Part shown: positions 27,794-36,380 of the stretch, one piece after another
Numbering within the stretch: the first letter of the stretch is position 1
Layout: each line of letters opens with the position of its first letter
IMG/VR virus record: IMGVR_UViG_3300025418_000694
Span: 31,818-95,817 of that record
Source: a virus
Direction: 5' to 3' (one strand)
DNA: 64,000 bases
Made by a program: the position numbers and the translations under genes
Notes under the pieces: model-generated
Database searches by the model: none
Seen by the model: the letters and a program-made list of their open reading frames with translations, nothing else
Told to the model about the DNA's origin: nothing

Positions 27794-28004
27794 GAAGCTT
27801 GTCCAATGCTGCTCGTTGTTCGGCCATCATCTTTTCAATTTGTTCTATTTCATCTGGAGCCAGAGTATCTTTTTGATCTTGATACATCTTTACGCCGATC
27901 TCAAAGTTCTGCTCTAAAATTTGTAGCTGAACTCTACGGCGCTCTGCTACAAAGTTTTCTGCTTCTGCTAAACGTTCAGCTCTTTTATCCTGTGTCTTAC
28001 TCAT
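27762..28004 (-). CDS. coiled-coil protein (80 aa)
   Basis: This is nearly all a charged helix: MSKTQDKRAERLAEAENFVAERRRVQLQILEQNFE and onward. A coiled coil is likely. Its partner is unknown. Confidence 0.6.
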   Translation of the reverse strand: MSKTQDKRAERLAEAENFVAERRRVQLQILEQNFEIGVKMYQDQKDTLAPDEIEQIEKMMAEQRAALDKLHEQAYPTAKA

Positions 28005-28005
28005 G

Positions 28006-28086
28006 TTAACCCCAAATACTTAGTACAGCAGATAATAAATCAGCAAGACTTCCGTATAACAGTGCTAAGAATTTTAACGCATTCAT
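28006..28086 (-). CDS. possible single-span membrane peptide (26 aa)
   Basis: The ATG overlaps the FmdB-like stop (ATGA), and the frame ends TAA at 28006-28008. MNALKFLALLYGSLADLLSAVLSIWG is almost wholly hydrophobic. Supported by coupling only. Confidence 0.4.
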   Translation of the reverse strand: MNALKFLALLYGSLADLLSAVLSIWG

Positions 28087-28250
28087 TGTCCACCCCATCC
28101 ACCGCCCTTAAAATGAGCTGGTATGGCAGACCATACACGAGACATAGTAGATTGGCAAGGCGAGCATGTAGGACTGCTTTCTTCATCAAAGGATCTTGTT
28201 ACCTCTATAGTAGAACCGCACTTGTCGCATTTATAATCGTAAGTAGGCAT
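28083..28250 (-). CDS. FmdB-family zinc ribbon protein
   Basis: This 55-aa product begins MPTYDYKCDKCGSTIEVTRSF and has SPTCSPCQSTMSRVWS, the signature start and double CxxC of FmdB regulatory proteins. The tail AHFKGGGWGG is also typical of the family. Its function in phages is unknown; it is usually described as a putative regulator. The gene is bounded by overlapping codons. Confidence 0.85.
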   Translation of the reverse strand: MPTYDYKCDKCGSTIEVTRSFDEESSPTCSPCQSTMSRVWSAIPAHFKGGGWGGQ

Positions 28251-28799
28251 TTAGTATTTGTGCTGCTCTATCTCAATAAACGGGCCTGAGGTATAAACGT
28301 CTAGTGAAGCTGCAATCTCTAGGGCTTCTCCAATAGAAGCGCCAGCGTGAAGGGCGCCTAGCGCATAGGATGAACCATTCCCTACCCCATAAAAACCTGT
28401 GTCTGTTCTACATACAGATAGGTCGTCTGCAACATCAAATACTTCTCCGTTGACTGCTATAAGGAAATGAAACCTAGGACCGTCATCTCCTTCTTTGCGC
28501 TCTTCGTCAAAGTTGTAGCCGTTAGACTTCAAGCATTCTCTAAGTGAGGGCATGGCTTTTGCAATCATAAAGTGGTAAATGTCTTTTTTGTCCGATGCTG
28601 TAAGTGAGGGTGGCTTCCAAAGGTGCTGGGCAATGTCACATGGCTGCACCTCACCACTACCACCAATTAAGAAAGATCCTCGCTCACTAATCTTTTCCAT
28701 GTTGGGGTGCCTAAAGATACGGCCTGAGCCGTCTGTGACTTGGTTATCTGCCCCTAAGACGCATCGATCGGGGTACTGAACAGCTACTATGGTTGTCAA
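28251..28799 (-). CDS. HslV/proteasome-like Ntn hydrolase
   Basis: This 182-aa protein begins (TTG start) with MTTIVAVQYPDRCVLGADNQVTDG, closely resembling bacterial HslV, which starts MTTIVSV and has the GDGQ turn. GGSGEVQPC aligns with the HslV GFAGG loop, and MEKIS supplies a Lys at about position 35, near the expected catalytic Lys33. Removal of fMet would expose Thr as the N-terminal nucleophile. HslV needs the HslU unfoldase; no HslU is in this window. The substrate could be host or virion proteins. Confidence 0.8.
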   Translation of the reverse strand: MTTIVAVQYPDRCVLGADNQVTDGSGRIFRHPNMEKISERGSFLIGGSGEVQPCDIAQHLWKPPSLTASDKKDIYHFMIAKAMPSLRECLKSNGYNFDEERKEGDDGPRFHFLIAVNGEVFDVADDLSVCRTDTGFYGVGNGSSYALGALHAGASIGEALEIAASLDVYTSGPFIEIEQHKY

Positions 28800-28807
28800 A
28801 GGGTGCC

Positions 28808-29347
28808 CTATCGCTCTCTGAACTTCGGATCTTGAAGTTTAACATAGACATCCCTCTCGTATGTACGTGAATGCGACCCTGAGACAAGGTGAGCTAGTAC
28901 GTAGGAGTCAGCAGCGTTGTCATCTGAGAATTCCGCCCCAAAGTTTTTGTACACACTGAGCATTATCTGGCTCTTAGAGACCCCTGAGGCCTTGCCACAG
29001 GCATATTTCTTGAGATTGGTAGGGGGGACAATAAGGGGATAGATTCCAAAGTCGTATAGGGTCAATTTAACCATGCCCCCAAGCTCCCCTAGCATGTTAG
29101 CCATCTGGGAACCAAAGGCGTAGCCCTCCATAGCCACGTCCTCAATCTTGTCAAACTTGTGCAGCCAGTTCATTACGTGGGCTTGGATGTCAGACAGCCT
29201 GGCTATACCTCTTTGGTCAGACTTGTAGACCTCCGTATAATAACTGCCCTGTTGATAGGCTGTTACGGCAAACCCGCTGTAAGACTGGTCTATACCTAGA
29301 TACACGGGGTTCTCTGGGATTACCAGACCTCCGTGGAATACTTTCAT
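28808..29347 (-). CDS. RuvC-like Holliday junction resolvase
   Basis: This 179-aa protein has a RNase H-fold RuvC layout: YLGIDQSYSGFAV (first Asp), VAMEGYAFG (Glu) and a C-terminal DDNAADSYVLAHLVSG (final acidic pair). Phage RuvC-like enzymes resolve branched DNA before packaging. It follows the Cas4-like and unknown genes in the recombination cluster. Confidence 0.88.
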   Translation of the reverse strand: MKVFHGGLVIPENPVYLGIDQSYSGFAVTAYQQGSYYTEVYKSDQRGIARLSDIQAHVMNWLHKFDKIEDVAMEGYAFGSQMANMLGELGGMVKLTLYDFGIYPLIVPPTNLKKYACGKASGVSKSQIMLSVYKNFGAEFSDDNAADSYVLAHLVSGSHSRTYERDVYVKLQDPKFRER

Positions 29348-29823
29348 TAGTAACCGCGTGCCTTTAGAACAGATGTTCGACGGGTAAGTTCACGGCTAGT
29401 TAGTTGATAGTACCGCTCTAGGTTGTCCATAGTGGTCTTCAGTAACTTGTGATAAGCCTGTGCCCTGAGCAAATTGTTAGCTAGGTCTTTCATAATTGGA
29501 TCAGTAATAATCATGGCTTTTACTGTGGTGGCTTTGACCTTTGGGTCAGAAGACTTGGATAAAAGCATCTCTGCCTCAGTAGTGTCGTAAAGGTTATCGG
29601 CTTCTGTCACAGCCAGTTCGGCGCAAGCAACCTGAGTTAACATGAAGTTATAGTTTTCCATATAACAACGGGCTAGCTCCATTAGCTCTTGGTCATCTAC
29701 CGACGTGATGTCATTAGGGAAAGGAATGATATCAAGGTTGAGATTGCGCCTTACTGGAAGGCCTTGTGCTTCTAAAACACCGATAATGTCTTCACTGATA
29801 CCAGTGGTAACTATGCTAATCAT
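29347..29823 (-). CDS. hypothetical protein (158 aa)
   Basis: ATG 29823 is chosen because it overlaps the end of the Cas4-like gene; a longer reading starting at 29901 would extend 86 nt into that gene. The product begins MISIVTTGISEDIIGVLEAQGLPVRRNLN and is mostly helical (TEADNLYDTTEAEMLLSKS). It is unrecognised, with a possible role alongside the nucleases. Confidence 0.6.
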   Translation of the reverse strand: MISIVTTGISEDIIGVLEAQGLPVRRNLNLDIIPFPNDITSVDDQELMELARCYMENYNFMLTQVACAELAVTEADNLYDTTEAEMLLSKSSDPKVKATTVKAMIITDPIMKDLANNLLRAQAYHKLLKTTMDNLERYYQLTSRELTRRTSVLKARGY

Positions 29824-30652
29824 TGTACCCCTTACATTTAGCGCACCCGTCTGACGATATATTACAGGCAGGTGGAGTATTGTTTTTAACCGACTCAACA
29901 ATCATAGCAGCAGCTTCAAAGATATGGGTAATCCCGAAGTCACTCTTAGGAACTACAAACTCTTTAGCCTCTTGATTAGACTTGTTCTCATAAATAATGA
30001 CTGCCTCTTTTGGATAGTCTTCGTAGTTAAGAAGTTCAGCCAACTTCATGTAAATCTGCACTTGCATTATGTGCTTCATAAAGGGCGCGCTAATAGCCTT
30101 CCAAGTTTTATCAAAGTCATTGTTATTCTCAGCCAGTAACTCTGGGCACTCAAAGCGCAGTGTTCCCATGCCAACAGATTTAATCTCTAGCATTAGGGCA
30201 TCTCCCAAGCCGACTAACCAACCATCTGCATGACCAGAAATGCGCAATGGTTCGTAAAATAGAGGGACTTCACAGTATTCAAGAGGACCGTTATGGCAGT
30301 CTGCACCGCCCCAAAAGAACTCTTCACATTCTATGCAATACCACTTGCCGTATAGAACACCCATCTGATGTAACCAACTTTGCCACTTGGCGTGGATAGC
30401 GTGTCCTTCAGCAAAAACTGAAGCGAGGCGTAAAGTGTTAGTACGATTACTTATAGGCTCTTCGCCTTGTAATTGAAAGTAAGAAGCTCTGTGGCACCAG
30501 TCTGCGGCAACCATCTCAGAGGGATGTAGAACATCTGTTCGACGTGATTTATCTTTAGGTTTGGACATTAGATAACGTTCTAATGAACCGAGTACGCGGG
30601 TCTCTTTTTTACCCACGTCTACAAATTTCTTTAACTGACTTCCCATTTTCAT
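29816..30652 (-). CDS. Cas4/RecB-like PD-(D/E)XK nuclease
   Basis: This 278-aa protein shows the RecB/Cas4 motifs: ISGHADGWLVG (H-x-D), LMLEIKSV (E-x-K) and HIMQVQIYMKLA (Q-x3-Y). There are Cys near the N-terminus (WCHRASY) and a C-terminal cluster C-x6-CAKC, which could hold a Cas4-type iron-sulphur cluster. It is probably an exonuclease for recombination with RecA. An extra YCIECEEFFWGGADC pair in the middle is unusual. Confidence 0.85.
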   Translation of the reverse strand: MKMGSQLKKFVDVGKKETRVLGSLERYLMSKPKDKSRRTDVLHPSEMVAADWCHRASYFQLQGEEPISNRTNTLRLASVFAEGHAIHAKWQSWLHQMGVLYGKWYCIECEEFFWGGADCHNGPLEYCEVPLFYEPLRISGHADGWLVGLGDALMLEIKSVGMGTLRFECPELLAENNNDFDKTWKAISAPFMKHIMQVQIYMKLAELLNYEDYPKEAVIIYENKSNQEAKEFVVPKSDFGITHIFEAAAMIVESVKNNTPPACNISSDGCAKCKGYND

Positions 30653-30664
30653 GGGAGTAACCTA

Positions 30665-30982
30665 TCACGACTCTTTGGTTAATACCCACTCCTTTAGTGT
30701 CATACCTGCGCGTGTCGCCTTACGCTTAAGGGCATTACGCTCACGGTGACTCATGCCACCCCAAATTCCGTGCGTGTCTTCCATCTCCTCCGCATACAGT
30801 AAGCACTGCTTACGTACGGGGCATTCAGGAAGACCGTCTTTACCGTAGCAAATAGCTTTTGCTCGGTCAGCAATATCTTTATATTGGTCTTTATCTCTTG
30901 GCGGGTACCAAGTATTAGTGTCTATTCCTCGACACTTGGCTTTGTATCTCCAAGGTTCTGGTCCGAGATCTTCGTCGTACAA
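30665..30982 (-). CDS. whiB: WhiB-family regulator
   Basis: This 105-aa protein has the four WhiB cysteines (KCRG, ICYG, ECPVRKQC), the GIWGG turn and a C-terminal basic region. WhiB proteins bind a 4Fe-4S cluster and contact the host principal sigma factor. They are essentially confined to actinobacteria and their phages, which supports the host assignment. A phage copy (compare WhiBTM4) can down-regulate host WhiB2-type functions. Its start overlaps the upstream nuclease gene by 61 nt. Confidence 0.95.
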   Translation of the reverse strand: MYDEDLGPEPWRYKAKCRGIDTNTWYPPRDKDQYKDIADRAKAICYGKDGLPECPVRKQCLLYAEEMEDTHGIWGGMSHRERNALKRKATRAGMTLKEWVLTKES

Positions 30983-31302
30983 GTTTTATGCTCCTGGAAG
31001 CTCAGGCGCAATTCTAGATAATCATCTTCTGTTAACAATACGTAGTTCTCATCGTTAAGACTTATGCCTAATGCAGGCATCCGACTTTCAAGTATTGCTT
31101 CTTTAATGATCTTCTCCAGAACCGCGGCTTTAACGGTAAAGGAGGCTTTGCCCGTCCACTTATGTTCTATTAGAACATCCTTAGCGCGAACATCACCTTT
31201 ACGACTCCAGAAAGCTCCGCTTCCAGCGTTACGTTTCCCGTTAAGAGCTTTTGCAAGTCGTGCCTCGTGCTTCTGAGATTCTCTTTGACCCTTACTCTTC
31301 AT
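30922..31302 (-). CDS. Hjc-like PD-(D/E)XK endonuclease
   Basis: This 126-aa protein has HEARLAKALNGKRNAGSGAFWSRKGDV, then DVLIEHKWT, giving the E, D and ExK-like (EHK) residues of archaeal-type resolvase and phage endonuclease folds. It would be a second junction or branched-DNA nuclease besides the RuvC-like one. It overlaps recA by 11 nt. Confidence 0.7.
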   Translation of the reverse strand: MKSKGQRESQKHEARLAKALNGKRNAGSGAFWSRKGDVRAKDVLIEHKWTGKASFTVKAAVLEKIIKEAILESRMPALGISLNDENYVLLTEDDYLELRLSFQEHKTCTTKISDQNLGDTKPSVEE

Positions 31303-32344
31303 GAGCGTGTTTAGAGCCTGCTTTAATAGAATCTAACACGTCACGTTCAAGGGTCTCTTGAAGATCAATTTCTTCCCGTATGGACGCTAGCATAGCATCA
31401 CTACCTTGCCATTGTCTATCCGCGTATCTGTAATAGGCACCTGCACGTGTGATGACTTTATTCAGCATTCCAATAGACAAAATCTCTTTAGCAAAGTCAA
31501 ACTGACCTGCAGGGATATCACCACCATCTGCAAAGTAGAAATCAACTATTGCTACTTGTCCAGGGGCAGCTGACTTGTTCTTTATGATTCTAATCTTGAT
31601 TGACTGGCCTACCTTGCGCTTTTCCTGCCCTGTGCCAGCCTCAATCCACTCATCACGACGGACTTCCATGCGAGTAAAGAAGGCGTAATCCTTGCCCAAC
31701 CCTCCTGGGGTAGTGCGTGGGTCTCCGTACATAACACCAATCTTTGATCTCCACTGGTTAATGATTAGTCCAATGAATGGACGCTCTGGGCGGATAAGTG
31801 AGCGCTTAGACGCCTTACCAACCTTGCGGAAGAACTTATTTGTTAGAAGAGCTCCTCGTCCAACTGTTGATTCTTCCATTTCTTTGTCGTCTTCTGCGCT
31901 AGGAACCAGAGCAGGAAGACTGTCAATAACAATGCAATCGATAGCTTTGCTTTCGACAATTTGAATGACGGCTTCATATGCCTCCTCCATTATATTAGTT
32001 GCTACTACATATACGCGTGAAGTATCCACGCCACACATCTCTGCATAACCTGCTACCCACTCTTCAGCAGCTACCCACACAGTTGTAAACTCTGGGTCAC
32101 GCTTTTGATTTGCAGCGATAGTTTTAAGGGCTAGTGCAGTTTTTCCATTGCTGGCTTCACCAACGAGTTCATGCCATTGATTAGAGGGCCAACCACCACC
32201 AAGAGCAACGTCTAATGCAACTGACCCTGTAGTAGTTCTCTTACCTGTCTCAGTAATATCTGAGCCAAGAACGATTGTGTCATCGCCCATCTTTTTATTG
32301 ATGGCGCTAAATACTTTTGCTAGATCTCCTGTTAGGGTGCTCAT
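31292..32344 (-). CDS. recA: RecA-like recombinase
   Basis: This 350-aa protein has a RecA core: GSVALDVALGGGWPSNQWHELVGEASNGKTALAL (Walker A at about 63-70), CIVIDSLPALVP (Walker B) and a phage-type L1/L2 region with INQWRSKIG and TTPGGLG. It promotes strand exchange with the SSB-like and nuclease proteins nearby. Confidence 0.92.
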   Translation of the reverse strand: MSTLTGDLAKVFSAINKKMGDDTIVLGSDITETGKRTTTGSVALDVALGGGWPSNQWHELVGEASNGKTALALKTIAANQKRDPEFTTVWVAAEEWVAGYAEMCGVDTSRVYVVATNIMEEAYEAVIQIVESKAIDCIVIDSLPALVPSAEDDKEMEESTVGRGALLTNKFFRKVGKASKRSLIRPERPFIGLIINQWRSKIGVMYGDPRTTPGGLGKDYAFFTRMEVRRDEWIEAGTGQEKRKVGQSIKIRIIKNKSAAPGQVAIVDFYFADGGDIPAGQFDFAKEILSIGMLNKVITRAGAYYRYADRQWQGSDAMLASIREEIDLQETLERDVLDSIKAGSKHAHEE

Positions 32345-32721
32345 CCTAAGAATCCTCCGTCTGCTCCGATTGCTGGCTTACTGCCATTGAATGTACCTGT
32401 TGGAACTTGTATTGCTGGTGTAGCAGGACCAGATGTTGATTGACCTGGAGTAATAATTCCCTTGCCTACCCCACTACCAGATTGTTGTATTGGGTATCCG
32501 CAGTCATAACAACGTGGCGTAGCACCTTGAATACTTCCATAGTTACCGCTGTTACATCCTGGGCAACGTGGTGCTTGTGGAGTTGCTTGTTGTGAAGGCG
32601 GATATTGAGGTTGAGAAGGCTGTACATAAGTGGCTGGTTGAGGCGCTGCATATGTAGGTGCGGGTGTCTGTGTCTCAACAGGATGCCCTAATTTTTTAGA
32701 GAACCAGTCTGAACTAGTCAT
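32341..32721 (-). CDS. Pro/Gln-rich zinc-ribbon protein (126 aa)
   Basis: A Pro/Gln-rich N-terminal half (YVQPSQPQYPPSQQATPQAP) leads to CPGCNSGNYG...RCYDCGYP, a zinc ribbon, and a Gly/Pro tail. The ribbon plus disordered linker suggests a protein interaction factor. It overlaps recA by four bases. Confidence 0.65.
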   Translation of the reverse strand: MTSSDWFSKKLGHPVETQTPAPTYAAPQPATYVQPSQPQYPPSQQATPQAPRCPGCNSGNYGSIQGATPRCYDCGYPIQQSGSGVGKGIITPGQSTSGPATPAIQVPTGTFNGSKPAIGADGGFLG

Positions 32722-33190
32722 TTATTTCTCCAATGTCTATAACATTTGAACGTATCATATTGTTCTGAATCATACCTAATTCTATACCTATAGAAAAGGC
32801 ACCTATTAACGTGGACAAGGAGACCGCCTTGTAAACATTAAACATTCCCTCTTTGTGGTCTTCTATATCTTCCATAGACTCTATGTCTCCAGCAAGCATA
32901 GCCTCCTCTAAATGAAGGGCGGTTAAAGAACTTGCGCTTATGTCTGAGACTGTATCGAGAAAACTGTAGAGGGGCTCAAGCTTTTTAATACGGCTATCGC
33001 TGTCCTCTTCTTCTTTAGACTCTCCCTCTTCACTGATAGGTGATAGCCCAACAAGTTCGGCTAGCTTACTTGTGTCTTCAGATAGACCCGTGTCATACAG
33101 GTACCAACGAAAGATTGTGCTCATAGGAACTTCATTGATAATGACTTCAGTATCGTCTGAGTCTTTCTTTCTAAAGAACTTTGGTCTCAT
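32714..33190 (-). CDS. hypothetical acidic protein (158 aa)
   Basis: ATG 33190 overlaps the PolA stop (TAATG) and is preferred over an upstream start inside polA. The product begins MRPKFFRKKDSDDTEVIINE and has an acidic middle and a hydrophobic segment (VSLSTLIGAFSIGIELGMI). Its place between polA and recA suggests a replication accessory protein, unproven. Confidence 0.6.
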   Translation of the reverse strand: MRPKFFRKKDSDDTEVIINEVPMSTIFRWYLYDTGLSEDTSKLAELVGLSPISEEGESKEEEDSDSRIKKLEPLYSFLDTVSDISASSLTALHLEEAMLAGDIESMEDIEDHKEGMFNVYKAVSLSTLIGAFSIGIELGMIQNNMIRSNVIDIGEIND

Positions 33191-35172
33191 TACTTGGCTT
33201 CTCCCCACCTTTGGACAACTTTGATGTCAGCAATAAGTGGGACTTGTAGGTAATTAATACCTTCCATAGCCTCGCGTATAGCTTCTCTTGTTTCATCTAC
33301 TAGCGCGTCTGGTGTGACGGTAACTATTTCATCGTGAACAGTTAGTATCATTTTTGCCTCAGATGGTATGCGCTCGTAGGCCCTAATCATAGCAAGTTTA
33401 ATTATGTCCGCTGCCGACCCTTGGATACGGGTATTGAAGGCTTGGCGCTCAGCGCTGGCACGAAAGCCAATGATCTTGGACTTGATATCGGGAAGGTAAC
33501 GCCTGCGCTTTAAGATAGTGGAGACGTAGCCAGTATTACGAGCAGCCCCAATAACCTTGGCGCGGTACAAATCTACAGAGGAGAACTTATCTGAGAAGTC
33601 AGTCAGAAGTTTCTTAGCTTCTTGTACAGAGCAACCAATCTGACGTGAAATCTTATCTGGTCCTACTCCATAGGCAATGGCTAGAACTAAGACCTTACCC
33701 GCCTTACGGCTAACCCCCATAGTGTTACCAATGGTTGTATAGATATCCTCACCATCTAAATAGTTCTGAATCATAATTGGGTCGCCTGACATAGAGGCAA
33801 TGATTCTAGGTTCAATCTGTGAGTAGTCGGCTACTACTAACTTGTGTCCTTCAGGAGCAGCAAACATATTACGGATCATCTTTCCGTAGTCCTTATCTAC
33901 AGGTACCTTGTCATTAGGCGCAGGAAGATTTTGCAAATTAGGGTTGGAACTAGAGAAACGACCTGTATCTGTGCCCCAAGGTTTGAAGTCCCCGTAGATT
34001 TTGCCGTTAATTAAAAGGCTTTCTTTCTCTTCAACCTTAGACTTACCGTTAACTGACTTAATTACATCGCCACCAACATAAGGGATTATGTACGTGGTAA
34101 GTAGCTTATTAATGCTTGCATACTCAAGTAGGGACGCAACTAATTCATCATCAGGATAGGCCTCTAAAGCATCAGCAGAAACAGACCAATCAGATACTTC
34201 TCTTTGTTCTGGTGGCTTCTTCTCGCCTTTAGTTGTAGGAATCTTGGGCTTTAAACCTCTATTGCCCTCTTCTATAGGACCATAAAGTAGCATCTGCTTC
34301 TCTGGGTTAGAGTTAATATTAAATACCTTGCCAGCAATGCGATAGATATCTGAGCGAACTCTTTCAATCTCTGCCTCAAACTTAACATGTAAAGCTTTTA
34401 AGTGTTCTGTATCAATATTGGCGCCAGTAAGTTTCATTTGGCAAAGTACTTTAAGAACGTCCATCTCTAGAGTCATTACTTTATCTACCTCTGACTCAAC
34501 CAGCTTTGGCGCAACCTCTTGCCAGAGAAGGTACGTGTACTTTGAATCTAGATAAGAGTATTTAGCTACCTCAGAGAAGGAATAGTCCTCTACTTTGTGG
34601 CCAATACCTTTCTGCATGCTGTAACCAAGTTCGCGTTCAAGGCAATCGTCTAGACCTAGCTTTCCGCTATTACGGCTATCGTATAGAAAGGAACCAATTA
34701 AAGTATCAAAATATGGGCCTGAAGGTATAACGTTGTCGTAGTACTTAGCCACGGACGATAAATCAAATACTAAGTTGTGACCAATAGTAAGTATGTTCTC
34801 ATTAAACATAAGAGGCTTTAAAGCCTCAAAGACTTCTGCTGGGAATAACTGCTTAGGTGCAGGGGTAAAATTCTTATCGTACTTTTTCTTATTACGTGAG
34901 TAGTCATACTCACGTGCAGGTAGACCAGCGTCTACACGTGCCTGTCCTTGTCCTGTAAGTGGCTTTACGTAATTAATGAATTCTCCGTTGGGATGTCCCA
35001 TAGGAATAACATCTCCGCGACCGCGAGTTGCAAAAGAAATCCAAACAACTTCATTGACTGCAGGAACTTCTCTGCGCTTGCCAACGGTCTCTACGTCAAA
35101 GGCAAAAGAATCTTGCTTAAGGTAGTACTTGACCATCTCGTCAAGTTGTTTCTTTGTTGTAATTATATTCAA
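33190..35172 (-). CDS. polA: family A DNA polymerase (Leu762 type)
   Basis: This 660-aa protein has a 3'-5' exonuclease domain (FAFDVETVG, TIGHNLVFD, KYSYLDSKY) and a polymerase domain. Motif A is VADYSQIEPRI, the O-helix is RKAGKVLVLAIAYG, and motif C is LTVHDEIV. There is no 5'-3' exonuclease. In the O-helix the residue aligned with E. coli Phe762 is Leu (R-x3-K-x3-L-x3-YG). Leu at this site is known from environmental phage polymerases and affects speed and fidelity. It is the phage replicative polymerase. Confidence 0.95.
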   Translation of the reverse strand: MNIITTKKQLDEMVKYYLKQDSFAFDVETVGKRREVPAVNEVVWISFATRGRGDVIPMGHPNGEFINYVKPLTGQGQARVDAGLPAREYDYSRNKKKYDKNFTPAPKQLFPAEVFEALKPLMFNENILTIGHNLVFDLSSVAKYYDNVIPSGPYFDTLIGSFLYDSRNSGKLGLDDCLERELGYSMQKGIGHKVEDYSFSEVAKYSYLDSKYTYLLWQEVAPKLVESEVDKVMTLEMDVLKVLCQMKLTGANIDTEHLKALHVKFEAEIERVRSDIYRIAGKVFNINSNPEKQMLLYGPIEEGNRGLKPKIPTTKGEKKPPEQREVSDWSVSADALEAYPDDELVASLLEYASINKLLTTYIIPYVGGDVIKSVNGKSKVEEKESLLINGKIYGDFKPWGTDTGRFSSSNPNLQNLPAPNDKVPVDKDYGKMIRNMFAAPEGHKLVVADYSQIEPRIIASMSGDPIMIQNYLDGEDIYTTIGNTMGVSRKAGKVLVLAIAYGVGPDKISRQIGCSVQEAKKLLTDFSDKFSSVDLYRAKVIGAARNTGYVSTILKRRRYLPDIKSKIIGFRASAERQAFNTRIQGSAADIIKLAMIRAYERIPSEAKMILTVHDEIVTVTPDALVDETREAIREAMEGINYLQVPLIADIKVVQRWGEAK

Positions 35173-35190
35173 GTTATCCCCTATAAGTTA

Positions 35191-35220
35191 GAAGCCAGTG
35201 GAAGGGGTTTCACTGGCTTC
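35191..35220 (-). terminator. hairpin between SSB-like gene and polA
   Basis: GAAGCCAGTG (35191-35200) pairs with CACTGGCTTC (35211-35220). On the minus strand it follows the SSB-like stop and lacks a T-run, so it may be a partial terminator or mRNA processing hairpin that sets SSB above polymerase. Confidence 0.6.
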
Positions 35221-35237
35221 CAACATCTATTTATTTA

Positions 35238-35906
35238 TTAAAGTAATGAATCCGCAATGGCATCAAGTTCTTCCCATGTAGGAGTCTTGAGGTCAGCGCG
35301 GGTGAATGGCTCGAATGAAGCAACTGCAGCCTCTGCTGCTGCCTCATCAATTTGCCAATCTTCCATTAGGTCGCGTCCCTTAACAGGATTAACATGATAA
35401 GCAGTTGTCTGTTGCTTACCTGTACGACTTAGTGCCCAATAGTTTTTGGTCAATGGGCCTTGTGGGGAAAAGTGTGCTGCATGTAAAGACTTCCACAAGC
35501 GTGGTGTAGCAATAAGCATCTGGCGCTGAGGACCGCCTTCTGCAGATAGGTTCACAATAGAGAAAGCACGCTTCTCTTCTGGCTTGCTATTAAGCTTTAC
35601 AATTAAAGGATCGTTAGGTCCTAGAGACATGTAAGACTTTTGGCCTTCCTTATTATTTAGGAAGTGTTGCTTGTATACAGCAAATGGACCGTCTTGGTCT
35701 AGGAACTTAATTACCTGGAAACCACCTTCGGTAAACTTAAATTCTTTATTAAAGTTACCTGCTGGGGATGTTAGTTTTTCTCCAGCATCCCATCCTGATT
35801 GGATGAAATTACCTGAAGCAGTTGATTGAGCTGGTCGTGCGTTGATTGCCTCGTTACTGAATTCATCAGTCTCTGGCAGATATGCGTCTGTGCGATTAAT
35901 TGACAT
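35238..35906 (-). CDS. probable single-stranded DNA-binding protein
   Basis: This 222-aa protein has a low-complexity N-terminus, a beta-rich centre (FKFTEGGFQVIKFLDQDGPFAVYKQHFL, then RAFSIVNLSAEG) and an acidic C-terminus (LKTPTWEELDAIADSLL). This layout and its place directly before polA fit a phage gp2.5/gp32-like SSB. The family assignment is by context and shape, not a clear motif. Confidence 0.6.
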   Translation of the reverse strand: MSINRTDAYLPETDEFSNEAINARPAQSTASGNFIQSGWDAGEKLTSPAGNFNKEFKFTEGGFQVIKFLDQDGPFAVYKQHFLNNKEGQKSYMSLGPNDPLIVKLNSKPEEKRAFSIVNLSAEGGPQRQMLIATPRLWKSLHAAHFSPQGPLTKNYWALSRTGKQQTTAYHVNPVKGRDLMEDWQIDEAAAEAAVASFEPFTRADLKTPTWEELDAIADSLL

Positions 35907-35918
35907 TATTTTCCTTTG

Positions 35919-36380
35919 TTAGTTAGTTTCTTGTGCGCGGATTTTATTCCACGCCTCGGCAATCTCATTACTGAGCTGTCGGTGTAAAGACCAGTCTATA
36001 CGCTTTATCTCAAGAATGCCAGCTTTGGAGAACAATTCTATTGTCTCCTCAATCATGGCTCTGGAATACAAGCGGTTGCCTAGTCTATTTTCTCCATGCT
36101 TATTTTTAGTAGCAGGAAGTCTGTAGGGTGCTGAGGGCAAGTAGCCCTCTTTTATCCATGTTCGTATAGTAATGATGGGTCTACCTAGCGCCATTGCAAG
36201 CGATCCTATACCAAACATCTCAACGTCAATTCCGTTAGGTAGCGTTCTAATCTTTGGATTGGTATCCCAATTAGGGGATATTTTTATCTCTGGTTCTTTA
36301 ATTACCTCGGGTTTACGTTTGCGTTTACTTCCTGGGTAGTACAAATCTCCAAAAGTAGATTCAATAAAATCGTCTGTCAT
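35919..36380 (-). CDS. MerR-like DNA-binding protein (153 aa)
   Basis: GIGSLAMALGRPIITIRTWIKEGYLPSAPYRLP, about residues 55-90, is a winged helix-turn-helix of the MerR/excisionase kind. It is followed by GNRLYSRAMIEETIELF, a typical second half. It probably regulates transcription or assists replication initiation. Confidence 0.75.
   Translation of the reverse strand: MTDDFIESTFGDLYYPGSKRKRKPEVIKEPEIKISPNWDTNPKIRTLPNGIDVEMFGIGSLAMALGRPIITIRTWIKEGYLPSAPYRLPATKNKHGENRLGNRLYSRAMIEETIELFSKAGILEIKRIDWSLHRQLSNEIAEAWNKIRAQETN

Noticed and set aside
29824-29901. Longer N-terminus for the protein ending at 29347
   Set aside because: It would overlap the Cas4-like gene by 86 nt; the ATG at 29823 gives the usual short overlap.
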